Numbered from the stretch's first letter, positions 1-7,564 are shown. The stretch is DNA of 14,324 bases from an uncultured Gammaproteobacteria bacterium (GCA_945788675.1 CALZMY010000150.1:1-14324); one strand, 5' to 3'. The notes: generated by a model from the sequence alone, not told the origin. Made by a program: numbers and translations.

Positions 1-43
1 GACCTGAGCGGTTCATAATAATGGCTGTGTCCACCCATCAATC

Positions 44-48
44 AGGAG
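44..48 (+). promoter_or_regulatory. Shine-Dalgarno site of the nitroreductase
   Basis: AGGAG lies 7 nt before the ATG at 56 and fixes that start. A CATAAT at 14-19 could be a -10 element, but its -35 would lie outside the window, so the promoter cannot be judged. Confidence 0.7.
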
Positions 49-55
49 AAACTTA

Positions 56-628
56 ATGCGTACAACGGACCACAATAAACTTGACCGCCTGTTTATCGAA
101 CGCTGGTCGCCACGGGCATTTTCATCCGAGCCAGTCGCGGCGGAAGATATCCAGACCCTGTTCGAAGCGGCGCGCTGGAGCCCCTCCTGTTTCAATGAAC
201 AGCCCTGGCGTTTTGTCTATGCCCAGCAGCAGGATGACCTGGAAAGATTTCGCTCGGTGCTGGCGGAGGGAAACCAGGTTTGGGCCAACAATGCGCCGTT
301 ACTGGTTCTGGTATTCAGTAAAAACAGCTTTACCTCAAACGACAAACCCAACCGTTGGGGCGATTTCGACACCGGTGCGGCCTGGATGGCGCTCGCCTTA
401 CAAGCCCACAAGCTTGATCTATATGCTCACGGCATGGGCGGCTTTGATGCTGACAAGGCCTTTGCCGTCACCGGCATGGACTCATCGGAATATAATGCCA
501 TCTGTGCCGTCGCCATCGGTAAGCTGGGAGACGCCAACAGTTTGCCTGAAGCACTGAGGGAGCGAGAAACCCCAAGTGGACGCAAGGCGATGAGCGAGAT
601 TGCATTCGAAGGAAGCGTCAAAAATTGA
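56..628 (+). CDS. nitroreductase family protein (FMN-dependent oxidoreductase)
   Basis: This is a 190-residue protein of the nitroreductase fold, the usual length for the short forms of the family. These are cytoplasmic flavoenzymes that use NAD(P)H to reduce nitro groups, quinones, enones or other small acceptors. Visible family features are the N-terminal RWSPRAF segment (residues 16-22) that contacts the FMN phosphate, the SPSCFNEQPWRF segment (42-53) lining the flavin, and the central helix DTGAAWMALALQA (105-117) followed by a GMGGFD turn (126-131). The start is supported by AGGAG 7 nt upstream. It stands alone: the next gene on the strand is nearly 400 nt away. The physiological substrate cannot be told from sequence, and such proteins are often annotated simply as nitroreductase or putative malonic semialdehyde/NAD(P)H reductase. 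Family assignment is firm, function is not. Confidence 0.93.
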   Translation: MRTTDHNKLDRLFIERWSPRAFSSEPVAAEDIQTLFEAARWSPSCFNEQPWRFVYAQQQDDLERFRSVLAEGNQVWANNAPLLVLVFSKNSFTSNDKPNRWGDFDTGAAWMALALQAHKLDLYAHGMGGFDADKAFAVTGMDSSEYNAICAVAIGKLGDANSLPEALRERETPSGRKAMSEIAFEGSVKN

Positions 629-695
629 GGGCAAAAAGCCATCGACGAATATAAATTCATGGCGGGAGATCAGTTCCCTAAATCACAGTAGCAAA

Positions 696-724
696 GGCGG
701 GTGGTGGTGGGTATCACCACCGCC
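696..724 (+). terminator. possible hairpin after the nitroreductase gene
   Basis: GGCGG and TGGTG (696-706, one bulged G) can pair with CACCACCGCC (715-724), giving a 10-bp stem. There is no T-tract downstream, so this would not be a classical intrinsic terminator. It may only be a structured 3' end. Confidence 0.3.
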
Positions 725-885
725 TCCAGTTGAGATCGGTTCCCGGCAACTGCTCAGAATGCTCGTATCACTCTTCAGGGCAGCATATCCAGCTCGAGAA
801 CCGGGGCAAATAGCTATCACTGTTTTACGCACAGCGACACACCCATGCAGCCATAACTCGCCCGAGACGGCCAAGATATACCTTA

Positions 886-928
886 TTTACACAAAATTAC
901 AGCAGAAACATACAATTTAGGGTATAAT
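886..928 (+). promoter_or_regulatory. candidate sigma70 promoter(s) of deaD
   Basis: A perfect TATAAT lies at 923-928 but has only weak -35 candidates (TTACAG at 897-902, spacer 20). A second candidate uses TTTACA (886-891) and TACAAT (911-916) with a 19-nt spacer. The sequence just after the first -10 is C/G-rich (CCCGC), like the discriminator of growth-rate-controlled promoters. Either promoter gives a leader of about 90-100 nt before the ATG at 1023. Confidence 0.5.
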
Positions 929-1022
929 CCCGCTCCTTATTGGAATCAACCGATAAGTTCGTACCCTCCCCCCATGCAATATTTTGAGGGGTACGACCCT
1001 CGAACACTACAGGTATTTACAG

Positions 1023-2885
1023 ATGTCATCACCCATTGAGAGCTTTGCGCAGCTAGCGCTTGCTGCCCCTATTCTCCGCGCGCTGGACGATATTGGCTAC
1101 GAATCGCCATCCCCCATCCAGGCAGAAAGTATCCCGCACCTGCTGAATGGAGACGACCTTCTTGGGCAGGCACAGACCGGTACCGGTAAGACGGCGGCCT
1201 TTGCACTGCCACTGCTGAACAACCTCGACCTCTCGCAAAAGACGCCGCAGCTGCTGGTTTTGACACCGACTCGCGAGCTGGCGATTCAGGTCGCTGAAGC
1301 GTTTCAGAGCTATGCACGCCACCTGAAAGGCTTTCACGTATTACCGATCTACGGTGGCCAGGGGATGGACACGCAGCTGCGTCAACTGAAGCGCGGTGTA
1401 CATGTCGTGGTCGGCACACCCGGCCGTGTAATGGACCATCTACGCCGCAAAACGCTGTCACTGGCGGGACTGAAATCGCTGGTGCTGGATGAGGCGGATG
1501 AGATGTTGAAGATGGGTTTCATCGATGACGTCGAGTGGATCCTGGAGCAGACACCAGACACTCGTCAAATCGCGCTCTTCTCGGCGACGATGCCAGATGT
1601 GATCCGCAAGGTGGCCAATCGTTATCTGAAAAATCCTAAGACGGTAAAGATCAAATCAGAATCCACCACAGTCGACACCATCGATCAAAAATATTGGCAG
1701 GTAAGCGGCCTGCATAAACTCGATGCGCTGACCCGCATCCTCGAAGTGGAAGAGTTCGATGCCGCGATCATCTTTGTCCGCACCAAAAATGCCACCGCAG
1801 AACTGGCACAAAAACTGGAAGCGCGCGGTTACGCCAGTGCAGCATTGAGTGGCGACGTGACACAGGCACTACGTGAACGCACCGTCAACCAACTGAAAAA
1901 GAAGGTGATCGATATCATCGTCGCCACCGACGTCGCGGCCCGTGGTCTCGATGTGCCACGCATCAGCCACGTCATCAACTACGACATCCCCTATGACACC
2001 GAGGCGTATGTACACCGTATCGGTCGTACCGGGCGTGCCGGACGCAAAGGTACTGCGATCCTGTTTGCGGCACCACGCGAAACCCGCATGCTGCGCGCCA
2101 TCGAGCGCGCTACCAACAAAAAGATCGAACGGATGCAGCTACCATCGATTGAAGCGGTCAGCAGCAAACGCGTGACCGAATTCAAACAGCAGATCCTCGA
2201 TACCATCGAGTCTGAAGACCTCACCTTTTTTAACGAGGTGTTGATGCAGATCGAGCAGGAGCAGAACATCAGCCCACAGGATATCGCCTCTGCACTCACC
2301 TTTATGGTGCAGCGTGAACGCCCACTGATGCCTAAACAACAAGCCGTACCCACGGCGCGCAAAGAGAGAGATCGCGTGGCTGGTGACAGAGACAGACCTC
2401 GCGAAAAACGCGTCGCACCTGGTTCACTCGGTAAGGCACGCCGCCTGAAGAAACACCCAGAGGTCGAGATGGCGCGCTATCGCATCGAGGTGGGTAAGGT
2501 ACACGAGGCATCACCGGGTGACATCGTCGGCGCCATCGCTAATGAAGCTGAGATCGACAGCCAGTACATTGGTGACATCAAACTCTACGACGAATTCAGC
2601 ACCGTCGACCTACCGGCGGATATGCCGGCTGATATCTTCCAGCTGCTAAAAAAGGCACGTGTACGCCAGCAGGCACTGGCGATCTCGATCACTAAAGATG
2701 GTGCCTTTGGCCGTAAAGGTGATGCAAAGGGTGGCGACAAAAAGCGTAAATTCGCCGACAAGAAAGAGGGCTCTCGCGCGAAAAAGCCTGGCAAAGAAAA
2801 GTTCATCAATAAACGTGCGGATAGCAAATCTAAAAAGTCAAAGAGCAAAGGGAAGATATCGCTGTCTAAAAAGGCTGCAGATTAA
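1023..2885 (+). CDS. deaD: ATP-dependent DEAD-box RNA helicase, DeaD/CsdA type
   Basis: This 620-residue helicase unwinds short RNA duplexes, and in the family it acts in ribosome assembly and RNA decay, especially in the cold. All core motifs are present: Q-motif PSPIQ (29-33), Walker A AQTGTGKT (50-57), PTREL (82-86), TPGR (132-135), DEAD (156-159), SAT (187-189) and HRIGRTGR (331-338). After the two RecA-like domains comes a basic linker, then a DbpA-like RNA-binding domain (about 482-556) and a lysine-rich tail (557-620) suited to nonspecific RNA binding. I chose ATG 1023 because the next residues align with the CsdA start and an AGG lies 9 nt upstream. A TTG at 984 would add 13 residues that fall in structured leader sequence. 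It is monocistronic and convergent with the HDOD gene. E. coli CsdA is similar in length (about 630 residues). Confidence 0.96.
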   Translation: MSSPIESFAQLALAAPILRALDDIGYESPSPIQAESIPHLLNGDDLLGQAQTGTGKTAAFALPLLNNLDLSQKTPQLLVLTPTRELAIQVAEAFQSYARHLKGFHVLPIYGGQGMDTQLRQLKRGVHVVVGTPGRVMDHLRRKTLSLAGLKSLVLDEADEMLKMGFIDDVEWILEQTPDTRQIALFSATMPDVIRKVANRYLKNPKTVKIKSESTTVDTIDQKYWQVSGLHKLDALTRILEVEEFDAAIIFVRTKNATAELAQKLEARGYASAALSGDVTQALRERTVNQLKKKVIDIIVATDVAARGLDVPRISHVINYDIPYDTEAYVHRIGRTGRAGRKGTAILFAAPRETRMLRAIERATNKKIERMQLPSIEAVSSKRVTEFKQQILDTIESEDLTFFNEVLMQIEQEQNISPQDIASALTFMVQRERPLMPKQQAVPTARKERDRVAGDRDRPREKRVAPGSLGKARRLKKHPEVEMARYRIEVGKVHEASPGDIVGAIANEAEIDSQYIGDIKLYDEFSTVDLPADMPADIFQLLKKARVRQQALAISITKDGAFGRKGDAKGGDKKRKFADKKEGSRAKKPGKEKFINKRADSKSKKSKSKGKISLSKKAAD

Positions 2886-2920
2886 CGAGGCTATCGCTCC
2901 ACTTGCTTCCAAATAATTGC

Positions 2921-2944
2921 CGGAAGCACCTAAAGGTGCTTCCG
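2921..2944. terminator. hairpin between convergent deaD and HDOD genes
   Basis: CGGAAGCACC, a TAAA loop and GGTGCTTCCG form a perfect 10-bp stem midway between the two convergent stop codons. The plus-strand tail has no T-run. The minus-strand tail (GCAATTATTT) is the more T-rich, so it probably serves the HDOD transcript best and deaD less well. Confidence 0.7.
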
Positions 2945-2968
2945 CGTGGGAAACAGAAACAAGAAATT

Positions 2969-4213
2969 TTACCCCTGCAACATCTTTTCTATCGCCTCAA
3001 TATCCGCCTGGGCCGTCTCCAGCACACGCAGTGTCATCTTCGGTCCAAGACGTCCCAGTGAAAATTTAGTAAATGCAGGCACTTCATCGATTGCCGGATG
3101 ACACTCCATCTGCGGTGTATCGATAAAGCTATAGAGTTGCGCCAGCAGCACCACATCGCAATAATCCGGCTTCGCTCCGGAATCACGATACCAGTCGCAT
3201 GCACCACGTACCACATCGATAAGATCAAGTTCAAAATCCCAGCGGCGCAACACCTGCACGCCAGCATCACAACTCAGCTTGTCGACAATATTACTCAACA
3301 ACGCCTCATCTTCGACAAGCTCAGGATATTTCTCTGCATAGCTGATGATTGGCAGCGCACCGATATTATGTATCAGCCCCGCCAGCATCGCGCGATCCTC
3401 ATCCACACCACGCCCATGGCGTGAGATCACCGCACCCAACGCCGCCACCTGAGTGCTATGCTGCCACGCCTTGCGCATAAAATGGTTGAGCAGCGACGAT
3501 TCACTCTTGAACATCTGTTGTAACGAACAGCCAATCACCAGGTCTCGTGTCACCTTTAACCCCATACGAGAGATCGCCATCTGGCAAGTGGTAATCGGTG
3601 CCTTGCCACGATACATCGGGCTATTGGCCACCTGTATCAAGCGACCCACCAACGGTGGATCTGCCATCACAATGCGTGCCACCTCGGAGACATCGGTTCC
3701 CTTATGCTTGACCGCTGCCTGCACCTGCAGGGCGATATCGGGCAGACTGGGAATTTTCAACTTGTTGGCTTTAGCATCGCGCTCAATGTCGGCCATCAAC
3801 AGCGTCATCAGTGCTGCCTCATCCAGTGGCTCGTTGTCATCGATCTTATCCGGAGCAGGGGCGCCACCCAACGCCTCTCGCACAACGGCATCGCTGAGAC
3901 GAAAGATGACCACGCTGTCATTGGCGCGGATTGTCCACTGACAAGGCTTAGTGTAGTTGAGTGGCAATTTTGCCCGATCGCTATTGGCGCTCACCACTTC
4001 ATCTTCACGATCTGGCGCTTCCATCAAGACCTCCCCGGAAGCAAGGTAATAGCTCCAGGGCTCGTTGGAACCATGACGCGCAACAGTCTCCCCAGCGAGC
4101 AAGGTCTCAAACCAGGTCTCCTGGGCAAGCTGCTGCAACACCATCGTACCGAGCTTATCGAGTGGTGATAATGCACCCAGCACCTCTGCGCTGACGAGCT
4201 TGTCTGTCCTCAT
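2969..4213 (-). CDS. HDOD domain protein with N-terminal cyclic-nucleotide-binding-like domain
   Basis: This is a 414-residue predicted cytoplasmic signalling protein. Residues about 20-115 resemble a cNMP-binding/Crp-type beta barrel (for example LLAGETVARHGS at 38-49 and YYLASGEVLM at 55-64), and residues about 153-345 are an HDOD domain, starting IPSLPDIALQVQ and including VANSPMYRG (195-203). HDOD domains are relatives of HD-GYP phosphodiesterases that have lost catalytic residues and are thought to act as adaptors in motility, stress or second-messenger control. Here the HD dyad is HN (His282-Asn283 in LIHNIGALP), so hydrolase activity is unlikely. AGGAAG 8 nt upstream supports the ATG at 4213. 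The gene has its own long leader with a promoter near 4375-4402 and is not in an operon. Its partner and ligand are unknown, and the barrel may not bind a nucleotide. Confidence 0.9.
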   Translation of the reverse strand: MRTDKLVSAEVLGALSPLDKLGTMVLQQLAQETWFETLLAGETVARHGSNEPWSYYLASGEVLMEAPDREDEVVSANSDRAKLPLNYTKPCQWTIRANDSVVIFRLSDAVVREALGGAPAPDKIDDNEPLDEAALMTLLMADIERDAKANKLKIPSLPDIALQVQAAVKHKGTDVSEVARIVMADPPLVGRLIQVANSPMYRGKAPITTCQMAISRMGLKVTRDLVIGCSLQQMFKSESSLLNHFMRKAWQHSTQVAALGAVISRHGRGVDEDRAMLAGLIHNIGALPIISYAEKYPELVEDEALLSNIVDKLSCDAGVQVLRRWDFELDLIDVVRGACDWYRDSGAKPDYCDVVLLAQLYSFIDTPQMECHPAIDEVPAFTKFSLGRLGPKMTLRVLETAQADIEAIEKMLQG

Positions 4214-4306
4214 TAATCATGCTTCCTGTTTGAGAAATGCATTCCAGTTAAATCTTCAATCAAAATACGATGGTAAAACTACGACAATCACTCACAAATT
4301 CATAGC

Positions 4307-4339
4307 TTAAATATTGCATTGCGCAATATATCTAAACAT
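4307..4339 (-). CDS. possible 10-codon leader ORF upstream of the HDOD gene
   Basis: An ATG at 4339 opens the frame MFRYIAQCNI followed by TAA. Upstream, TAAGGAGATGA (4350-4340) matches the ideal complement of the 16S rRNA 3' end at 10 of 11 positions. The AAGGAG core (4349-4344) lies 4 nt before the ATG, slightly close but workable. The frame lies between the predicted promoter and the HDOD start. Ten codons cannot be proven coding by inspection. The strength of the ribosome site is the reason to list it. It could be a leader peptide, a standby ribosome site, or the remnant of a lost gene. Confidence 0.4.
   Translation of the reverse strand: MFRYIAQCNI
4311..4329. promoter_or_regulatory. 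19-bp dyad ATATTGC-N5-GCAATAT
   Basis: Perfect 7-bp inverted repeats separated by ATTGC lie in the leader of the HDOD gene, inside the possible leader ORF and about 40-55 nt after the predicted transcription start. This could be an operator for a dimeric regulator or a small RNA hairpin. No regulator is recognised. Confidence 0.4.
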
Positions 4340-4374
4340 TCATCTCCTTATTAACGGCTAATAACGATAATTTC

Positions 4375-4402
4375 ATTATATTTTATATATTTGACCGTTC
4401 AA
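4375..4402 (-). promoter_or_regulatory. sigma70-like promoter of the HDOD gene
   Basis: On the minus strand, TTGAAC (4402-4397) and a perfect TATAAT (4380-4375) are separated by 16 nt in an AT-rich stretch. The predicted start near 4368 gives a leader of about 155 nt. Confidence 0.55.
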
Positions 4403-4417
4403 CAACCTGACTGTCAA

Positions 4418-5209
4418 TCATTCCCACAATAGACGTATACCAATAATCAGCAGTAACAATACAAAGCCCTTTTTCAACACCTTCACTGGCAGACGATGGG
4501 TCAGCTTCGCCCCCAGCGAGGAGAACACCACACTGGTTGCCACCACCCCCAGTAGTGCAGGCCAGTAGAGATAGCCACTACTACCCGGCGGCAGAGAGGC
4601 CACACCAGATCCCGCGATCCAGTATCCGACAGCCCCCGCCACGGCGACTGGCAGCCCACACGCCGCCGATGTGGCAATCGCCTTGCGTGCAGTGGTGTTA
4701 CACCACAACAGGAACGGTGTCGTTATCGTGCCGCCACCAATGCCAACCAGCGCTGAAACCGTCCCGATCACGGCACCCGCTCCCGCCAACGCTACTCGCC
4801 CTGGAAACTGGCGTGCCGCGACTGGTCTCAGCTCAAACGCCATCTGCACCGCGACCAGCAACGTGAACAGTGCAAATATCTTCTGTAGCCATGTGCTGGC
4901 GAGCTGGTCTGCCAGCAGTGCGCCACACAGCGCGCCCACCACGATACCACCACTGAGGCGTGCGACGATTGACCACATCACCGCTGCGTGATGATGATGG
5001 GTGCGAATCGACGACAGCGAAGTAACCACAATCGTCGCCAGCGAGGTACCCAGCGCCAGGTGCATGATGATTGCCTCATCAAACCCCTGTGTCTCAAAAG
5101 TGAAGGCGAGCGCCGGCACGATGATCAAACCGCCACCGATGCCCAACATCCCCGCCAACGTCCCTGCCACAGCACCCAGTAGCAAATAATAGAGTAGTGC
5201 CTCGATCAT
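4418..5209 (-). CDS. TauE/SafE (TSUP) family membrane permease
   Basis: This 263-residue inner-membrane protein is of the sulfite exporter TauE/SafE family (formerly DUF81). Members move small anions such as sulfite, sulfoacetate or organosulfur compounds, but the substrate differs between subfamilies. The sequence shows the expected internal duplication: each half begins with a GxGGG-type helix, GMLGIGGGLIIVPAL (20-34) and LVGIGGGTITTPFLLW (154-169), and there are about seven or eight hydrophobic segments. A short loop RTHHHHAAV (69-77) follows the second segment. The reading frame is full length for the family. GAAGGA lies about 12 nt before the ATG, rather far for a ribosome site. It is divergent from the NDUFA9-like gene and separated from the downstream HDOD gene by 204 nt, so it appears to be transcribed alone. 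A sulfur-compound role fits the family but cannot be proved here. Confidence 0.93.
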   Translation of the reverse strand: MIEALLYYLLLGAVAGTLAGMLGIGGGLIIVPALAFTFETQGFDEAIIMHLALGTSLATIVVTSLSSIRTHHHHAAVMWSIVARLSGGIVVGALCGALLADQLASTWLQKIFALFTLLVAVQMAFELRPVAARQFPGRVALAGAGAVIGTVSALVGIGGGTITTPFLLWCNTTARKAIATSAACGLPVAVAGAVGYWIAGSGVASLPPGSSGYLYWPALLGVVATSVVFSSLGAKLTHRLPVKVLKKGFVLLLLIIGIRLLWE

Positions 5210-5234
5210 TGATTAGCCCAGTCCTTCATTAGAG

Positions 5235-5259
5235 TGCTAAAATCTCGGGATTCAGTATA
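5235..5259. promoter_or_regulatory. divergent promoter region, TauE gene / NDUFA9-like gene
   Basis: On the plus strand, TGCTAAAAT (5235-5243) is an extended -10 with no good -35. On the minus strand, TATACT (5259-5254) matches the -10 consensus at 5 of 6, also with a poor -35. The two face apart and would serve the operon starting at 5334 and the permease gene starting at 5209. Confidence 0.35.
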
Positions 5260-5279
5260 GCGCCTTTGTAAAAAGGTGC
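5260..5279. terminator. hairpin with GTAA tetraloop in the leader of the NDUFA9-like gene
   Basis: GCGCCTTT (5260-5267) pairs with AAAGGTGC (5272-5279) with one G-U wobble, closed by a GTAA (GNRA) loop and followed by GATTTTG on the plus strand. It looks like a weak intrinsic terminator, but no plus-strand gene ends here. It is therefore either an attenuator in the leader of the following operon or a DNA operator between the divergent promoters. Confidence 0.45.
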
Positions 5280-5333
5280 GATTTTGTGCGCCATATTTAA
5301 GTTTTAATTTTCTGGGTGAATGGGGAGAGGCAG

Positions 5334-6314
5334 ATGTATCCGAAGGTTGTAGCCACACATAACAAGATCATTGGTGTCCTGGGGGGAAGCGGCTTTGTCG
5401 GCCAGCACCTGGTGCGCGCACTAGCTGAGGCCGGTTATCAGGTACGCGTACTGGCACGGCATCGCGAGCGTTGCCGCGAACTACTTGTACTACCACGTGT
5501 CAGCGTCATCGATAGCGACATCATGTCTCTCTCCAACCTGCACCAACACCTTGCCGGCTGCAGCGCCGTCATCAACCTGGTCGCGGTACTGAATGAAAAT
5601 AAAAAAGGGGATTTCCAGCGCCTGCACGTCGAACTGCCACGCATGATCATCGATGCCTGTGTCGCTAACAAGATCGACCGCATCATCCACATAAGTGCAC
5701 TGAACGCCTATGCCGGCAAGGCCCCCAGCCGCTACCTCACCAGTAAAGGTGAAGGCGAAGACACCATGCACATGGCTGCCGATGAGGGCATCAACGTCAC
5801 CAGCCTGCGCCCATCGGTAATTTTTGGCCCCGGCGATCACCTTTTCAACCGTTTTGCATCACTGCTCAAATTCATCCTGCACCTGCCGTTAGCGTGCCCC
5901 AATGCTCGCTTTGCACCAGTCTATGTGGGTGATGTGGTCGATGTGATCATCAAGTCACTCAACGAAAAAGCGACCTTCGGGCAGCGCTATGATCTCTGTG
6001 GTCCAAGAGTCTACACCCTGCAACAACTGGTGGAGTTCACCATTAAGACCCTTGGCATTAAACGCAAGGTGATCCCGCTGGGCAATGGCATATCAAAACT
6101 ACAGGCTCGTATCATGGGACTGCTACCGGGCAAGCCACTGACCTACGATAACTATCTCTCGATGCAGGTCGATAGCATCAGCAAAACGCCATTCCCCGAG
6201 CGCTTCGGCATCACTCCACAATCAATTGAAGCCATCGTGCCACGCTATCTGCTGAACAAGCACCAGCGTGGCCAGTTTAATCGCTTCCGTCTCTATGCGG
6301 GACGTGATGATTAG
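5334..6314 (+). CDS. NDUFA9-like NAD(P)-binding epimerase/dehydratase family protein
   Basis: This 326-residue protein is an extended (atypical) short-chain dehydrogenase related to the NDUFA9 accessory subunit of mitochondrial complex I. Bacterial members are widespread, often beside cca, and their reaction is not known. The N-terminal Rossmann motif is GVLGGSGFVGQHL (14-26). The SDR catalytic set can be placed as Ser121 in HISALNAY, with Tyr134 and Lys138 in YLTSK. RPSVIFGPGDH (159-169) is the usual post-catalytic loop. The C-terminal third is less conserved and may bind lipid, quinone or a sugar nucleotide. I chose ATG 5334 because GGGGAGAGG (5322-5330) lies directly before it. A GTG at 5316 would add six residues. 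It begins a probable two-gene operon with cca, 26 nt downstream. Confidence 0.9.
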   Translation: MYPKVVATHNKIIGVLGGSGFVGQHLVRALAEAGYQVRVLARHRERCRELLVLPRVSVIDSDIMSLSNLHQHLAGCSAVINLVAVLNENKKGDFQRLHVELPRMIIDACVANKIDRIIHISALNAYAGKAPSRYLTSKGEGEDTMHMAADEGINVTSLRPSVIFGPGDHLFNRFASLLKFILHLPLACPNARFAPVYVGDVVDVIIKSLNEKATFGQRYDLCGPRVYTLQQLVEFTIKTLGIKRKVIPLGNGISKLQARIMGLLPGKPLTYDNYLSMQVDSISKTPFPERFGITPQSIEAIVPRYLLNKHQRGQFNRFRLYAGRDD

Positions 6315-6340
6315 CTGCCACCACTAAGACTCCGCCACAG

Positions 6341-7564
6341 ATGGAAATCTACATGGTTGGAGGCGCGGTGCGCGACAAGCTGCTGGGACTACCCATCAAG
6401 GATCGCGACTGGGTCGTGGTCGGTGCAACGCCTGAAGAGATGCTGGCACAAGGCTACTCTCAGGTGGGACAGGACTTTCCAGTCTTTTTGCACCCCGAGA
6501 CCAAAGAAGAGTACGCCCTCGCGCGTACCGAACGTAAGACCGCCGCTGGCTACAAAGGGTTTGAGGTGCGCGCCGCACCCGATGTAACACTGGCGCAGGA
6601 TCTCGAACGCCGCGACCTCACCATCAATGCGATGGCCATGACCCTCGATGGTGAACTGGTCGACCCACTCAACGGCAGCCGCGACCTGCAACAGCAACTG
6701 CTACGGCATGTCTCTCCGGCCTTCGTCGAAGACCCGGTACGGGTACTGCGAGTCGCGCGCTTTGCCACCCGCCTGGTACCACTCGGCTTTAAGATCGCCG
6801 CTGAGACCCAGACACTGTTACGCCAGATCGTCGCGGCGGGTGAAGTCGATGCACTGGTGCCTGAGCGTGTCTGGGCCGAAATCGAACGTGCGCTCAATGA
6901 ACCTCGCCCCTCCATCTTTTTCACCACCCTGCGTGACTGTGGCGCACTGGCACGCATCCTGCCGGAGGTCGACGCACTGTTTGGTGTGCCACAACCAGAG
7001 AAGCATCATCCTGAGATCGACACCGGCATTCACACCATGATGGTACTCGAGAGTGCCGCAAAATTAACTACCGATGCGGAAGTGCGTTTCGCCGCGCTAT
7101 GCCACGATCTCGGCAAGGGCAACACCCCGCGTGAGCAGTGGCCCAGCCATCACGGCCACGAAGAGCGCGGCGTAAAATTACTACTGTCACTATGTGAGCG
7201 GCTGCGCGTCCCCAAAAATTTTCGCGAACTGGCACTGCTGGCGGCACGCTACCACACCCACTGCCACCGTGCCGCGGAACTGCGCCCGGGTACCCTGCTG
7301 AAAACGCTGGAGTCACTCGATGCCTTCCGTCGCCCCGAGCGGCTGGCGCAATTCCTGCTCACCTGTGAGGCAGACTCACGCGGGCGCACCGGCTATGAAG
7401 AGTCTGCCTATCCACAGGCAGCACGCTTCCAGCTTGCCTATCGCGTCGCCACGACGGTCGACATCCCTCACCTCGTCGAGCAGGGTCATAGTGGCAAAGC
7501 CCTTGCCAACGAGATTCACGCCACGCGTGTGCGCGCTATCAGCACTGCGCTATCAGAAAAATAA
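6341..7564 (+). CDS. cca: CCA-adding tRNA nucleotidyltransferase with HD domain
   Basis: This 407-residue enzyme adds and repairs the 3' CCA end of tRNAs without a nucleic acid template, using CTP and ATP. Its sequence follows E. coli Cca closely from the start: MVGGAVRD (5-12), the catalytic aspartates Asp21 and Asp23 in KDRDWVVVGAT, RRDLTINAMA (90-99) and EDPVRVLRVARF (130-141), which are the class II head and neck elements. The C-terminal half carries an HD domain with His255-Asp256 in LCHDLGKG and HHGHEE further on, which in the E. coli enzyme gives metal-dependent phosphatase and 2',3'-cyclic phosphodiesterase activity. Length is typical (E. coli 412). The ATG is 26 nt after the NDUFA9-like gene, with no clear Shine-Dalgarno site, suggesting translational coupling within one transcript. 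Essential or near-essential housekeeping gene. Confidence 0.98.
   Translation: MEIYMVGGAVRDKLLGLPIKDRDWVVVGATPEEMLAQGYSQVGQDFPVFLHPETKEEYALARTERKTAAGYKGFEVRAAPDVTLAQDLERRDLTINAMAMTLDGELVDPLNGSRDLQQQLLRHVSPAFVEDPVRVLRVARFATRLVPLGFKIAAETQTLLRQIVAAGEVDALVPERVWAEIERALNEPRPSIFFTTLRDCGALARILPEVDALFGVPQPEKHHPEIDTGIHTMMVLESAAKLTTDAEVRFAALCHDLGKGNTPREQWPSHHGHEERGVKLLLSLCERLRVPKNFRELALLAARYHTHCHRAAELRPGTLLKTLESLDAFRRPERLAQFLLTCEADSRGRTGYEESAYPQAARFQLAYRVATTVDIPHLVEQGHSGKALANEIHATRVRAISTALSEK

Larger units (their letters stand above)
629..1022 (+). other. intergenic region and deaD leader
   Basis: These 394 nt contain no gene I can support. The first half is G/C-rich and holds an imperfect hairpin (696-706 with 715-724, one bulged G), possibly the end of the nitroreductase transcript, though no T-run follows it. 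The second half becomes AT-rich and carries the deaD promoter (TATAAT at 923-928) and a leader of about 88 nt with two mutually exclusive hairpins. Confidence 0.6.

Noticed and set aside
21..56. 11-codon frame whose stop overlaps the nitroreductase start (TAATG)
   Set aside because: Attractive as a coupled leader peptide, but its own ATG has no good ribosome site and the overlap is easily chance.
600..920. 106-codon plus-strand frame starting inside the nitroreductase gene
   Set aside because: No ribosome site, low-complexity composition (runs of Trp and Pro from a GGT/CCA-rich hairpin), runs into the deaD promoter, and resembles no family.
4214..4417. cyclic-di-GMP riboswitch in the leader of the HDOD gene
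   Set aside because: The leader is long, but I cannot find the conserved GEMM core elements.
6550..6957. 135-codon minus-strand frame opposite cca
   Set aside because: Arg/Ser-rich shadow frame produced by the codon structure of cca, with no independent signals.
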